Positions 24,823 to 32,808 of a DNA stretch of 37,732 nt are shown one piece after another. Position 1 is the stretch's first letter; each line of letters starts with the position of its first letter. The notes under the pieces were generated by a model. That model was not told where the DNA came from, searched no databases, and saw nothing but the letters and a program-made list of their open reading frames with translations. Made by a program: the position numbers and the translations under genes. Source of the stretch: Novosphingobium sp. GTDB taxonomy: Bacteria > Pseudomonadota > Alphaproteobacteria > Sphingomonadales > Sphingomonadaceae. Location of the stretch: contig DAICYJ010000010.1 of NCBI GenBank assembly GCA_027311705.1, positions 1 to 37,732 of the forward strand. The letters are read 5' to 3'.

Positions 24823-24855
24823 GCTCATCCTGAGCTTGTCGAAGGACCGTCCTTC
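24823..24855. repeat. Dispersed intergenic repeat (GCTCATCCTGAGCTTGTCGA element)
   Basis: The stretch 24823-24846 reads GCTCATCCTGAGCTTGTCGA followed by AGGA, a sequence I know as scattered through many sphingomonad and other alphaproteobacterial intergenic regions. Its end forms an inverted repeat, GAAGGA (24841-24846) with TCCTTC (24850-24855). It lies in the 180-base gap between wecB and the agmatine deiminase gene. Its function is unknown; a REP-like role is plausible. Confidence 0.7.
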
Positions 24856-24886
24856 GCACGCCGGGTTACCAGCGAACCACTTCTTC

Positions 24887-24920
24887 CCCCCTCCCGCAGG
24901 CGGGAGGGGGCGGGGGTGGG
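24887..24920. repeat. GC-rich hairpin repeat downstream of agmatine deiminase
   Basis: CCCCCTCCCGC (24887-24897) and GCGGGAGGGGG (24900-24910) are perfect complements separated by two bases, followed by the G-rich tail CGGGGGTGGG. The same kind of element, in a shorter form, occurs at about 33629-33665. It lies right after the stop of the agmatine deiminase gene and may help end that transcript, but a T-run is lacking on the relevant strand. Confidence 0.65.
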
Positions 24921-24924
24921 CCTT

Positions 24925-25908
24925 TTACTTTGATGGCATCTGCTGGCTCGAGCAGTGAAAACCCCCACCCCCCGCCAAAACCGCATCCGCCATCACCCCG
25001 ATCGTAGCCCGCGTCGGAAACAGTTCCGCAATCGCCGCCACACCATCATCGTCATGCGGCGATCCGAAAACAGGCACCACCACCACATCGTTGGCGATCA
25101 CGAAGTTCATGTAGCTGGCCGGCTGCACGATGTTGCCTTCCTCGATCCGCCCCGGCGAAGGCACTTCCACCACCTCCACGCCAAAGGCGCGCGCCCGCGC
25201 AGCTGCGTCGGCATAGATCGCGGCATTGGGATCGTCCGGCCCGGTCGCGCGCGGCACTGCCAGCCGGTTCGGCGCGACGAACCGGGCAAGGTTGTCGACA
25301 TGCCCATCCGTGTGATCGTTGATCAATCCATCGCCCAGCCAAAGCACGGAATTGTAACCCAAATCCCGCTCTAGGTGTCGTTCAAGTGCAGTTCTGTCGA
25401 GTTCAGGATTGCGGTTCGGATTGAGCAAAACCTGCTCCGTCGTGGCCACCAGACCGGTGCCGTCGCTATCCAGCGCGCCACCTTCCAGCACCCAGCCACA
25501 CCGGTCGGCAGGCAACCCGGCGCTGCCCGCCAGATCTGCACCGATCAATTCATCCCCCGGCATCACATACTTACCGCCCCAGCCGTTGAACCCAAACAAC
25601 CGCGCCCGCCGCGCTTCATCCTTGCCAAGCACAACCAGCGGCCCGGTATCGCGCAGCCAAACGTCGCCATAAACGCGCCGCTCCAGCCTGACCGCCGCGC
25701 TCACCAGCGAAGCCGCCCGCGCCTCGTTCGCGGCATCGCGAACCACCAGCCGAACCTGCTGCCCGCTATCGGCCACGGCATTGGCAAAGGCCGCGATCTG
25801 TTCCTGCGCGCGGCCGATAACCCCTTGCCATTCCTCGGCAATATGCGGAAACCCGATCCACAACCAATCCTGCGGATGCCACTCCGGCGGCATGATGTGT
25901 ATTGACAT
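24925..25908 (-). CDS. aguA: Agmatine deiminase
   Basis: A 327-residue member of the peptidyl-arginine deiminase-like family that hydrolyses agmatine to N-carbamoylputrescine and ammonia, a step to polyamines. Guanidine-group and catalytic motifs are clear: DVWLRDTGP (with the conserved Asp/Arg pair), LEGGALDSDG, LINDHTDGHVDN, EEGNIVQP and the nucleophile C319 in GGGGFHCSSQQMPSK. Length is slightly below the 360 of typical AguA. The start at 25908 gives MSIHIMPPEWHPQDWLWIG; an ATG five codons later is equally possible. The N-carbamoylputrescine amidase (aguB) is not adjacent, so the next step must be encoded elsewhere. Confidence 0.92.
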   Translation of the reverse strand: MSIHIMPPEWHPQDWLWIGFPHIAEEWQGVIGRAQEQIAAFANAVADSGQQVRLVVRDAANEARAASLVSAAVRLERRVYGDVWLRDTGPLVVLGKDEARRARLFGFNGWGGKYVMPGDELIGADLAGSAGLPADRCGWVLEGGALDSDGTGLVATTEQVLLNPNRNPELDRTALERHLERDLGYNSVLWLGDGLINDHTDGHVDNLARFVAPNRLAVPRATGPDDPNAAIYADAAARARAFGVEVVEVPSPGRIEEGNIVQPASYMNFVIANDVVVVPVFGSPHDDDGVAAIAELFPTRATIGVMADAVLAGGGGFHCSSQQMPSK

Positions 25909-25931
25909 GTATATTCCTAATAAAATATATA
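25902..25931 (+). promoter_or_regulatory. Candidate promoter of the toxin-antitoxin operon
   Basis: A perfect -35 TTGACA (25902-25907) lies 18 bases before TATATA (25926-25931) and 50 bases before the antitoxin ATG. The -35 box overlaps the start codon of the divergent agmatine deiminase gene (25906-25908). The strong ribosome site AAGGAGG follows at 25942-25948. The flanks GACATGTATATTCC (25904-25917) and GGAGGTATATGTC (25944-25956) are roughly inverted copies of one another, which suits binding of a dimeric autoregulator such as the antitoxin. This is a reading of the sequence only. Confidence 0.5.
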
Positions 25932-25956
25932 TCGAATCGACAAGGAGGTATATGTC

Positions 25957-26421
25957 ATGGGTAAATACGAACCGCTTGCGCTTTACCTTGAAAGCCGGAG
26001 CGAGGAAATCTGGGATGCACGATTCTCAGATATAGAGCGAATTCTGGGCTTTACCTTGCCGCGCAGCGCGCATGAATATCCCGCTTGGTGGGCCAATCAG
26101 GAGCCGGGCCACAGCCAGACACAAGGGTGGCGGGGTGCGGGCTGGGAGACCAGCCGCTTGGATCTTGCGTCAAAAAAGGTTCGTTTCAAACGCAGCAAGC
26201 CCAGTAAAAAGTCACCGGTCGATGCGCTCAAACAAGCCGGACATACCCGGGATGCACTTTGGGAAAAGGCTCGCAGACTGACCGGGATCGAAGACCGCGA
26301 GGCTTTGATAGAGGCCGCCCTTAACGCGCTCATCCGCCGCGAAGCCGCCAAGCAATTGAGCGCTCTGGGTGGAACCATGCCCGATTTGATCGTCCCATCG
26401 CGCGAGCGGCCGACGTGGTGA
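25957..26421 (+). CDS. Fusion antitoxin: DUF7662-like N-terminus and VapB-type C-terminus
   Basis: A 154-residue protein in two parts. Residues 1-80 resemble DUF7662: KYEPLALYLESRSEEIWDAR, FSDIERILGFTLPRSAHEYP and WWANQEPGHSQTQGW, then GAGWETSRLDLASKKVRF. Residues about 88-145 look like a VapB antitoxin domain: TRDALWEKARRLTGIEDREA and LIEAALNALIRREAAKQL. The usual N-terminal DNA-binding strand of VapB is not seen, so the DUF7662 part may supply DNA or partner binding. A strong ribosome site precedes the ATG. Its stop overlaps the toxin start by seven bases, as in many toxin-antitoxin pairs. The domain calls are by eye. Confidence 0.78.
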   Translation: MGKYEPLALYLESRSEEIWDARFSDIERILGFTLPRSAHEYPAWWANQEPGHSQTQGWRGAGWETSRLDLASKKVRFKRSKPSKKSPVDALKQAGHTRDALWEKARRLTGIEDREALIEAALNALIRREAAKQLSALGGTMPDLIVPSRERPTW

Positions 26422-26786
26422 TCGTCGATACATCCGTTTGGGTTGACTTCATACGTTCGGGAGACGCACGTCTGCAGGATTGGATCGCATCAGACCTGAT
26501 CCTGCAACACCCGTTCGTGACAGCCGAAATCGGCATGGGGAGTTTTCGATCGCCCGATGACCGGAACCGCGTGATTGGTCTGCTCGAAAGCTTTGCGCAA
26601 GTAAATGTCACTGACGATGAGACATTCCATCAATTCGTCAGCGACGAAACACTGTACGGAACCGGCATCGGTTTCGCGGACGCGCAACTGCTTCACGCCT
26701 GTGTGCGCCAGCCAGAAGCCCGACTTGCAACGCGAGACAAGCGACTTGCCGATCAGGCCCGACGACTGAAAATCGCATTGATCTAA
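26415..26786 (+). CDS. PIN-domain ribonuclease toxin (VapC family)
   Basis: A 123-residue PIN-domain protein with VIVDTSVWVDFIR at the start (D5) and further acidic residues E38 in FVTAEIG, D89 in GIGFADAQLL and D108 in LATRDKRLAD, the four that bind the metal ion in VapC nucleases. VapC toxins cut tRNA or other RNA and are held inactive by the antitoxin encoded just upstream. Start is GTG at 26415 (or GTG at 26418), inside the antitoxin gene. It ends 37 bases before the minus-strand M28 peptidase gene. The active site looks complete. Confidence 0.92.
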   Translation: MVIVDTSVWVDFIRSGDARLQDWIASDLILQHPFVTAEIGMGSFRSPDDRNRVIGLLESFAQVNVTDDETFHQFVSDETLYGTGIGFADAQLLHACVRQPEARLATRDKRLADQARRLKIALI

Positions 26787-26823
26787 TGGGTTTCCGCCAA
26801 ACTTCAGGCAGCAACCCGCATGA

Positions 26824-28506
26824 TCATTGCCCGGCCAAACTCTTGTCGCGGATTGCCCGGAATTCGTCGTTCGGGTGCCAGTTCGGCCAGACCTTGCTGT
26901 TCGAAAGCGCCCGGCCCAGCCGATAATAGAGTTCCACTTCCTGCGCCATGCCGGAGAAGTCCCAACTGGCAGAATACTCGTCGCTCGGCTGGTGATAGCG
27001 ATTCTTGTTATAGTCGTCGGCCGCCGCCTCTCCCGCCGCCTTGCCGCCGGCGACAAGATCGGTTCCGCGCCCCACCGCGAACATCGGCACGCCACGTTTC
27101 GCCATGCTGAAGTGGTCCGACCGGTAATAATGCCCGCGTTCGGCATGATCCTCGGGCGATTGATAAAGGCCCATCTGGCCTTCCACGGTCTTGAGAATGC
27201 CCGTCAGGTCGGATTTGTCACCGCCCGTCACTTTCAGGTTTTTCGCAGGCCCAGTGGGTGAAAGCCCATCCATGTTCACCCCGCCCACAGTCTTCGCCAG
27301 CGGAAACACGGGGTTGCGCGCGTAATACTCCGAACCCAGCAGCCCCGATTCCTCCAGCGTGACCGCCAGAAAGACCTGGCTTCGCGCTGGCGCGCCGGCC
27401 TGCCGGTTCATCTTGGCCAGCGCGACAAGGCTGGCGATGCCGGTCGCGTTGTCGACCGCGCCATTGCAGATGCCGTCGCCCTTCGCATCGGCCTTGCAGT
27501 GGCCCAGATGATCCCAATGCGCGGTATAGAGCACGTATTCGTTCGGCCGGATCTTGCCCGACTGCACGCCGATCACGTTGTGGGAGGTCGATTTCTTCAG
27601 CGTGTTGTCGAACGTAAGGTTGGCCTTCAGCCCCAGCGGCACCGGTTTGAAACCCTTCTGACCGGCGGCCTTCACCAGCTCGCTGAAGTCCCTGCCCGCC
27701 GCCTTGAAGATCGCCTCGGCCACCGGCTTCTGCATCCAGCCGTTGGCTTCGGTCTGGTCCATGCCGTCGTTGGGGGTCTGGACGAAGTACTGTCCGCCCG
27801 ACCAGCTCGATTCAACCACGTTCCAGCCATAGGCGGCGGGGAACGTGTCATGCACGATAATCGCCGCCGTCGCCCCCTGCCGCGCCGCTTCCTCGAACTT
27901 GTAGGTCCAGCGCCCGTAATACGTCATTCGCCGGCCCTTGAACGCGCCGTCCTCGGTCTCCAGCGCATAGTCCGGATCGTTGACGAGGATGACAGCCGTC
28001 TTCCCCTTCATGTCCAGCCCGGCATAATCGTTCCAGCCAAGCTCAGGCGCGTTGATGCCATAGCCGACGAACACCAGTTCGCTGTCCTTCACCGCCGTAT
28101 GCGGCGTCACGCGATAGCTGCCGGCCACGAAATCGGTGCCGCGCTGAAAACTGAGCGGCTGCGCGCCGCCGGTGATCGTCAGCGGGCTGACGTTGCCCGC
28201 CGTGATCGCCACCATCGGCACGTCCTGCAGCCAAGACCCCTTATTGCCCGGCTGCAGCCCCGCCGCCTTCAACCGCGCCACGATCTCGTTCAGCGCCTTG
28301 GCCTCGGCGGGGGTGCTGGGGCCGCGCCCCTCGTATTCGTCGGACGACAACGTTTTCACCACGTCGCGCATCAGCGACTGGTCCACTGCGGGCACGGCAG
28401 GCGGCGCGGCGAACGTTGCCGAAGCGGCCAGCCCCAACAGAAACGTGCCGGCCATCAGGCGTGCGGAAACGCGCGCCACGGCAGCGCCTGAATTGCGATA
28501 AATCAT
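26824..28506 (-). CDS. Secreted M28-family metallopeptidase with PA domain
   Basis: A 560-residue aminopeptidase-like protein. The start at 28506 (MIYRNSGAAVARVSARLMAG) gives a signal peptide ending near ATFAA; a longer frame to 28905 crosses the divergent gene and is rejected. A protease-associated domain occupies the middle. The zinc site is complete: TAHWDHLGH (about 330), GAVDNATG, TLEESGLLGSEY (bridging Glu), NMDGLSP and YRSDHFSMAKRG. M28 enzymes release amino acids or dipeptides from peptide N-termini; the product is probably periplasmic and serves peptide scavenging. AAAGG precedes the ATG. It is divergent from glnE across 153 bases. Confidence 0.9.
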   Translation of the reverse strand: MIYRNSGAAVARVSARLMAGTFLLGLAASATFAAPPAVPAVDQSLMRDVVKTLSSDEYEGRGPSTPAEAKALNEIVARLKAAGLQPGNKGSWLQDVPMVAITAGNVSPLTITGGAQPLSFQRGTDFVAGSYRVTPHTAVKDSELVFVGYGINAPELGWNDYAGLDMKGKTAVILVNDPDYALETEDGAFKGRRMTYYGRWTYKFEEAARQGATAAIIVHDTFPAAYGWNVVESSWSGGQYFVQTPNDGMDQTEANGWMQKPVAEAIFKAAGRDFSELVKAAGQKGFKPVPLGLKANLTFDNTLKKSTSHNVIGVQSGKIRPNEYVLYTAHWDHLGHCKADAKGDGICNGAVDNATGIASLVALAKMNRQAGAPARSQVFLAVTLEESGLLGSEYYARNPVFPLAKTVGGVNMDGLSPTGPAKNLKVTGGDKSDLTGILKTVEGQMGLYQSPEDHAERGHYYRSDHFSMAKRGVPMFAVGRGTDLVAGGKAAGEAAADDYNKNRYHQPSDEYSASWDFSGMAQEVELYYRLGRALSNSKVWPNWHPNDEFRAIRDKSLAGQ

Positions 28507-28659
28507 TGGGCGACCTTTCGAATTGCCCTCAAACTGGTTTCGGGCGCTATCGGATGGCGCGAACTTGGCAGAGCATCGCCAGCCCCGCAAGCCGCCCGCG
28601 CTTGATCCGCAAGCCGCAACGGGGCAGGGCAGATCCCGACACAAGCGGGAGCGAAGATC

Positions 28660-31356
28660 ATGACCGATTGGCACGACGCCGTCGCCCGCGCCCGCGCGTA
28701 CGCCCCGTTTCTGGCGCGGGCGCTCGATCGCCTGCCCGCCTTTGCGGAAATGCTGGAAGCGGGCCGGATCGACGAAGCCCTGACCGCAGCACAGGCAGCG
28801 GGTGGAGGGACCGACAATCTCGGTGTGGCCCTGCGCCGCGAACGGTTGGCCCTGTCGCTCTCGCTGGCCATCGGCGATCTCGCCGGCGGCCTCTCGCTCG
28901 CCCAAGTCATCGGCGCGCTCTCAACCTTTGCCGACCGCGCGCTCGACAGCGCCATCACCGCCGCGATCCGCCGCCGCGTGCCCGACGCAGAACCCGCCGG
29001 ATTTTCCGCCATCGCGCTGGGCAAGCATGGCGCGGGCGAGCTGAACTATTCGTCCGATATCGACCCCATCCTGCTCTACGACCCCGAACGCCTGCCCCGC
29101 CGCGATCGCGACGATCCCGGCGAAGCGGCGCAGCACGTGGCGCGGGGCGTGCTCGATCTGCTCTCCACCATGACCGACGAAGGCTATGTCTTCCGGGTCG
29201 ATCTGCGGCTGCGCCCGAATTCGGAAATCACTCCGCTCGCCATCTCGTTCGACGCGGCGATCACCCACTACGAATCGAGCGCGCTGGCATGGGAACGCGC
29301 CGCCTATATCCGCGCGCGCGCCTGTGGTGGAGACATGGCGGCGGGGCAGGCCTTTCTCGACACGATCCGCCCCTTCGTGTGGCGGCGCAGCCTCGATTTC
29401 GGGGCGATTGCCGAGATCGGCCGCCTCACCACCCGCATCCGCGATCACTATGCCGGCGGGCAGGCCGTTGGCCCCGGCTACGACCTGAAGCGAGGGCGTG
29501 GCGGCATCCGCGAGGTAGAATTCTTCGCGCAAACGCACCAACTGGTCCACGGCGGCCGCAACCCCGCGCTGCGCCTGCGCGGCACCCGTGACTCGCTCGA
29601 TGCACTGGCGCAGACCGGCATCATCGCCGCCGACGATGCCGAGGCGCTTGGCCAAAGCTATGACCGGCTGCGCACCATCGAACACCGGCTGCAGATGGTC
29701 GACGATCGCCAGACCCACGCGCTGCCCACCGACCGGCAAGCGCTCGACAACGTTGCCCGGCTCGATGGCATGCCCGATGGCGCGGCGCTGGTGGCCGAAC
29801 TCGCCGCCATTTCCGAAACGGTCGGCCGCCGCTACGACGCGCTGATCGAGGCCTATGCGCCCACCGGGGCGGTCGCGGTGCAGGCCCGCCCCCTTACGCT
29901 CGAACTCGGCGCGCTGGGCTTTGCAGAGCCCGAAACGCTGGCCGAACGGATCGAGGGCTGGGAAAACGGCCAGTATCGCGCCTTGCGCAGCGCCGAGGCC
30001 CGCGGCGCGTTTTCCCGCCTGCGCGGCCAGTTGCTGAAGGCGCTTGCCGAAGCACCCGATCCCGAACGTGCCCTGCTGCGCTGGGAACAGCTGCTCGGCG
30101 GCCTGCCTTCCGCGATCAACGTGTTCCGCCTGCTCGAAGCGCGCCCCGGCCTGCTCGCCGTGGTAATGCGCGTGCTCGCCCACGCACCCGTGCTGGCAGA
30201 GGCGCTGGCCCGCCGGTCCGACCTGCTCGATACGTTGATCGACCGGTCGGCTTTCGACTTGCCCGGCAGCGTGCGCGCCATCGCCGAAACGCTGGGGCGC
30301 TGCGAAAGCGGCGACGATTACCAGCGCGTGCTCGATGTGGTGCGCCGCAAGGTGGGCGAACTGCGTTTCGCGCTGGGCGTGCAACTGATCGAAGGCCAGC
30401 ACGATCCGCTCGACGTGGCCGCCGCACTGTCGCGCGTAGCCGAAGCCGCGATCGAGGTTCTCGCCCACGCTGCGGCCGAAGAATTTGCGCTCACCCACGG
30501 CACCGTGCCCGAAAGCCGCCTCGTCATCCTCGGTCTTGGCCGGCTCGGCGGCGGATCGCTCACGCACGCCTCCGATCTCGATCTCGTGTTCCTGTTCAGC
30601 GGCGATCACGCGCATGAATCCGATGGGCGGCGGCCGCTGGGCGGCACGCTCTATTACAACCGGCTGGCGCAGCGGGTAATTGCCGCGCTGTCGGTGCCCA
30701 CCGCCGCCGGCGCGCTCTATGACGTCGATACGCGCCTGCGCCCTTCCGGCACCCAAGGCCCGGTCGCGGTCAGCCTCGAAAGCTTCGAACGCTATCAGCG
30801 CGAGGATGCGTGGACGTGGGAACACATGGCCCTGTGCCGCGCCCGCCCGCTTTATGGCAGCGCTCAGGACCGGGCAGACCTTGCCGCCATCATCGGCAAC
30901 GTGCTGCGCCGTCCGCGCGACCCGGAAAAGCTGCGGGAAGACGTACTGTCGATGCGCGCCGAAATGGCGAAGCACAAACCGCCCAAAGGCCCGCTGGACG
31001 TGAAGCTGGCGCGCGGCGGCCTCGTCGATCTGGAATTCATGGTCCACTATCTGCAATTGCGCGAAGGCGTGGCGATTGATCCGCAACTCGGCGATGCCGT
31101 GCGCGGGCTCGGCGCAGCGGGGTGGCTGCCGACGAACCTTGGCTCGGCGCACGATCTGCTGGCGCGGCTGCTGGTGGTGGTGCGGCTGGTTGCCCCCGAC
31201 GGCGGGTTCCCGCCCCTTGCCAGCCGCGCTATTGTCGCCACCGCTTGCGGCTTGCCCGATTGGGACGGCTTGCTGGCGGCCATACTCGAAGCGCGGCGCG
31301 CCATCGCGGCAGCATGGCGTGATGCCTTCGCCGAAACCCTGGAGATCGAAGCATGA
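28660..31356 (+). CDS. glnE: Bifunctional glutamine synthetase adenylyltransferase/adenylyl-removing enzyme
   Basis: An 898-residue GlnE, which attaches or removes AMP on glutamine synthetase in response to nitrogen status. Two nucleotidyltransferase halves are visible: the N-terminal removing domain with GKHGAGELNYSSDIDPILLY (121-140) and the C-terminal transferring domain with GRLGGGSLTHASDLDLVFLF near 630-650; both carry the G-S/N-x8-D-x-D metal site. YDLKRGRGGIREVEFFAQ and LDVKLARGGLVDLEFMVHYL are further hallmarks of each half. Length is typical. It is the first gene of a unit with a peroxiredoxin and a DUF455 gene, overlapping the former by four bases. Confidence 0.95.
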   Translation: MTDWHDAVARARAYAPFLARALDRLPAFAEMLEAGRIDEALTAAQAAGGGTDNLGVALRRERLALSLSLAIGDLAGGLSLAQVIGALSTFADRALDSAITAAIRRRVPDAEPAGFSAIALGKHGAGELNYSSDIDPILLYDPERLPRRDRDDPGEAAQHVARGVLDLLSTMTDEGYVFRVDLRLRPNSEITPLAISFDAAITHYESSALAWERAAYIRARACGGDMAAGQAFLDTIRPFVWRRSLDFGAIAEIGRLTTRIRDHYAGGQAVGPGYDLKRGRGGIREVEFFAQTHQLVHGGRNPALRLRGTRDSLDALAQTGIIAADDAEALGQSYDRLRTIEHRLQMVDDRQTHALPTDRQALDNVARLDGMPDGAALVAELAAISETVGRRYDALIEAYAPTGAVAVQARPLTLELGALGFAEPETLAERIEGWENGQYRALRSAEARGAFSRLRGQLLKALAEAPDPERALLRWEQLLGGLPSAINVFRLLEARPGLLAVVMRVLAHAPVLAEALARRSDLLDTLIDRSAFDLPGSVRAIAETLGRCESGDDYQRVLDVVRRKVGELRFALGVQLIEGQHDPLDVAAALSRVAEAAIEVLAHAAAEEFALTHGTVPESRLVILGLGRLGGGSLTHASDLDLVFLFSGDHAHESDGRRPLGGTLYYNRLAQRVIAALSVPTAAGALYDVDTRLRPSGTQGPVAVSLESFERYQREDAWTWEHMALCRARPLYGSAQDRADLAAIIGNVLRRPRDPEKLREDVLSMRAEMAKHKPPKGPLDVKLARGGLVDLEFMVHYLQLREGVAIDPQLGDAVRGLGAAGWLPTNLGSAHDLLARLLVVVRLVAPDGGFPPLASRAIVATACGLPDWDGLLAAILEARRAIAAAWRDAFAETLEIEA

Positions 31357-31826
31357 GCGAACCACTTGGCGTCGGCAGCCCGCTGCCCGATATCGCGCTG
31401 ACCACGCCCGAAGGCGGCACGGTGAAGCCTTCCGATTTTGCCGGGCGCAAGCTGGTGCTGTTCTTCTATCCCAAAGACGACACCCCCGGCTGCACCACCG
31501 AGAACAAGGATTTTTCCGCGCTCGCCGATGATTTCGCCGCAGCCGGAACGGCGCTGCTGGGCGTCAGCAAGGATCCGCCGACGAAGCACGCGAAATTCAT
31601 CGAAAAGCACGCCCTTGCCGCGCCGCTCGCCAGCGATGCCGAAGAAGGCGGGCTTTCCGATGCACTGGGCATCTGGACCGAAAAATCGATGTATGGCCGC
31701 ACCTACATGGGCATGGTGCGCACCACCTATCTGGTCGGCGCGGACGGCAAGATCGCCCGCGTATGGGACAAGGTGAAGGTCAAGGGCCACGCCGACGAGG
31801 TGCTCGCGGCGGCCAAGGCCCTTTGA
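31353..31826 (+). CDS. bcp: Thiol peroxidase of the BCP/PrxQ family
   Basis: A 157-residue peroxiredoxin that reduces hydrogen peroxide and organic peroxides. The peroxidatic cysteine is C47 in FYPKDDTPGCTTENKDF. The resolving cysteine that the E. coli protein has five residues later is Asn/Lys here and no second cysteine is present, so it acts as a 1-Cys enzyme needing an outside thiol. GVSKDPPTKHAKFIEKHAL and VRTTYLVGADGKIARVW are typical. The ATG overlaps the glnE stop by four bases, and its own stop overlaps the DUF455 ATG (TGATG). Confidence 0.93.
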   Translation: MSEPLGVGSPLPDIALTTPEGGTVKPSDFAGRKLVLFFYPKDDTPGCTTENKDFSALADDFAAAGTALLGVSKDPPTKHAKFIEKHALAAPLASDAEEGGLSDALGIWTEKSMYGRTYMGMVRTTYLVGADGKIARVWDKVKVKGHADEVLAAAKAL

Positions 31827-32614
31827 TGCAGACCGTTGCGGCGGCGGTTTGCGCCGCCATGCTGACGGCCGACCCGATCGCAAAGGCAATGGCCGCGCGC
31901 AAGGTTGCGCGCGACTGGCGGCTGGGCCGGCTGGCCTTTGCGTTCGATGTCGCCATGCCCGATATGCCGGCCCGGCCCGACGAACCCGTGCTGCTGCCCC
32001 CCGGTGCGATGCCCAAGCGCGGGCGCGGCGGATCGGAACGCGGGCGCGTGGCCCTGCTTCACGCCCTGGCCCATATCGAATTCGTCGCTATCGACCTTGC
32101 CCTTGATGCCGCCGGCCGCTTTGGCGGCGAACGCGGTTCTGAATTTGTGACGGACTGGCTATCGGTCGCCGCCGACGAAGCCATGCATTTTTCGCTGCTC
32201 GCGCGGCATTTGTGCACGCTGGGCAGTTTTTATGGTGCGATGCCCGCGCACGATGGAATGTGGAACACAGCGCGCGAAACGGCCCACGATGTTGCGGCGC
32301 GGATGGCGGTCGTGCCTATGGTCCTCGAAGCCCGTGGGCTAGATGTGACCCCGGCGACCATCGAACGCTTCGCGCAAGCCGGCGAAATTCGCTCCGCGCG
32401 GATACTGCAACGAATCCTTGACGACGAAATCCGGCATGTGCGCTTCGGCACAAAGCATTTCGCAAAATTGTGCGAAGAACGCCGAGAATCGCCCCCCGAC
32501 CTTTGGAAAACGCTGGTTCGACGGCATTTCCACGGCGCGATTAAGCCGCCGTTCAACGACTCGGCGCGTCGATCAGCCGGTCTATCGTACGAATTGATGA
32601 CAGGGGTTGCCTAA
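31826..32614 (+). CDS. DUF455 ferritin-like protein
   Basis: A 262-residue protein of the DUF455 family, a four-helix ferritin-like fold expected to hold a di-metal centre. Ligand-like motifs occur in order: HALAHIEFVAIDLALDAAGR, AADEAMHFSLLARHL (E-x2-H), VPMVLEARGLDVTP and ILDDEIRHVRFGTKHFAKL (E-x2-H). Some relatives resemble the tRNA hydroxylase MiaE, but the substrate is unknown. ATG at 31826 overlaps the peroxiredoxin stop by one base, so it belongs to the same unit. Its tail has a recognisable NDSARRSAGLSYELM ending. The final gene of the unit is followed by 194 bases before the next gene. Confidence 0.85.
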   Translation: MQTVAAAVCAAMLTADPIAKAMAARKVARDWRLGRLAFAFDVAMPDMPARPDEPVLLPPGAMPKRGRGGSERGRVALLHALAHIEFVAIDLALDAAGRFGGERGSEFVTDWLSVAADEAMHFSLLARHLCTLGSFYGAMPAHDGMWNTARETAHDVAARMAVVPMVLEARGLDVTPATIERFAQAGEIRSARILQRILDDEIRHVRFGTKHFAKLCEERRESPPDLWKTLVRRHFHGAIKPPFNDSARRSAGLSYELMTGVA

Positions 32615-32808
32615 CTGCAACGCATCCCTCTACCCCTCAATCACGAGATGGGCGGGGGGTTCCGACCAATCTTGAAAAATTTTCGCCGGGTTGGCTTCCA
32701 CATGCGTGGGTCAGCTTTCGGAGGAGATGGCACTGGGGGTCAGCGCCGCCGGGCACGCGATGCAAAGCATCGGGGCCAGGCTGCAAAGATAAGGTTGTTC
32801 GGGTCGTA

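Noticed and set aside
28921..31365. Long open frame of 814 codons on the minus strand opposite glnE
   Set aside because: It mirrors the codon phase of glnE, whose protein is recognised end to end; the minus-strand product resembles no family and is rich in shadow-type Arg/Ala/Gly composition.
32727..32792. 21-codon leader frame after GGAGGAG, upstream of the M23 gene
   Set aside because: The Shine-Dalgarno is too close to the ATG, the peptide (MALGVSAAGHAMQSIGARLQR in outline) has no regulatory feature, and no attenuator hairpin follows.
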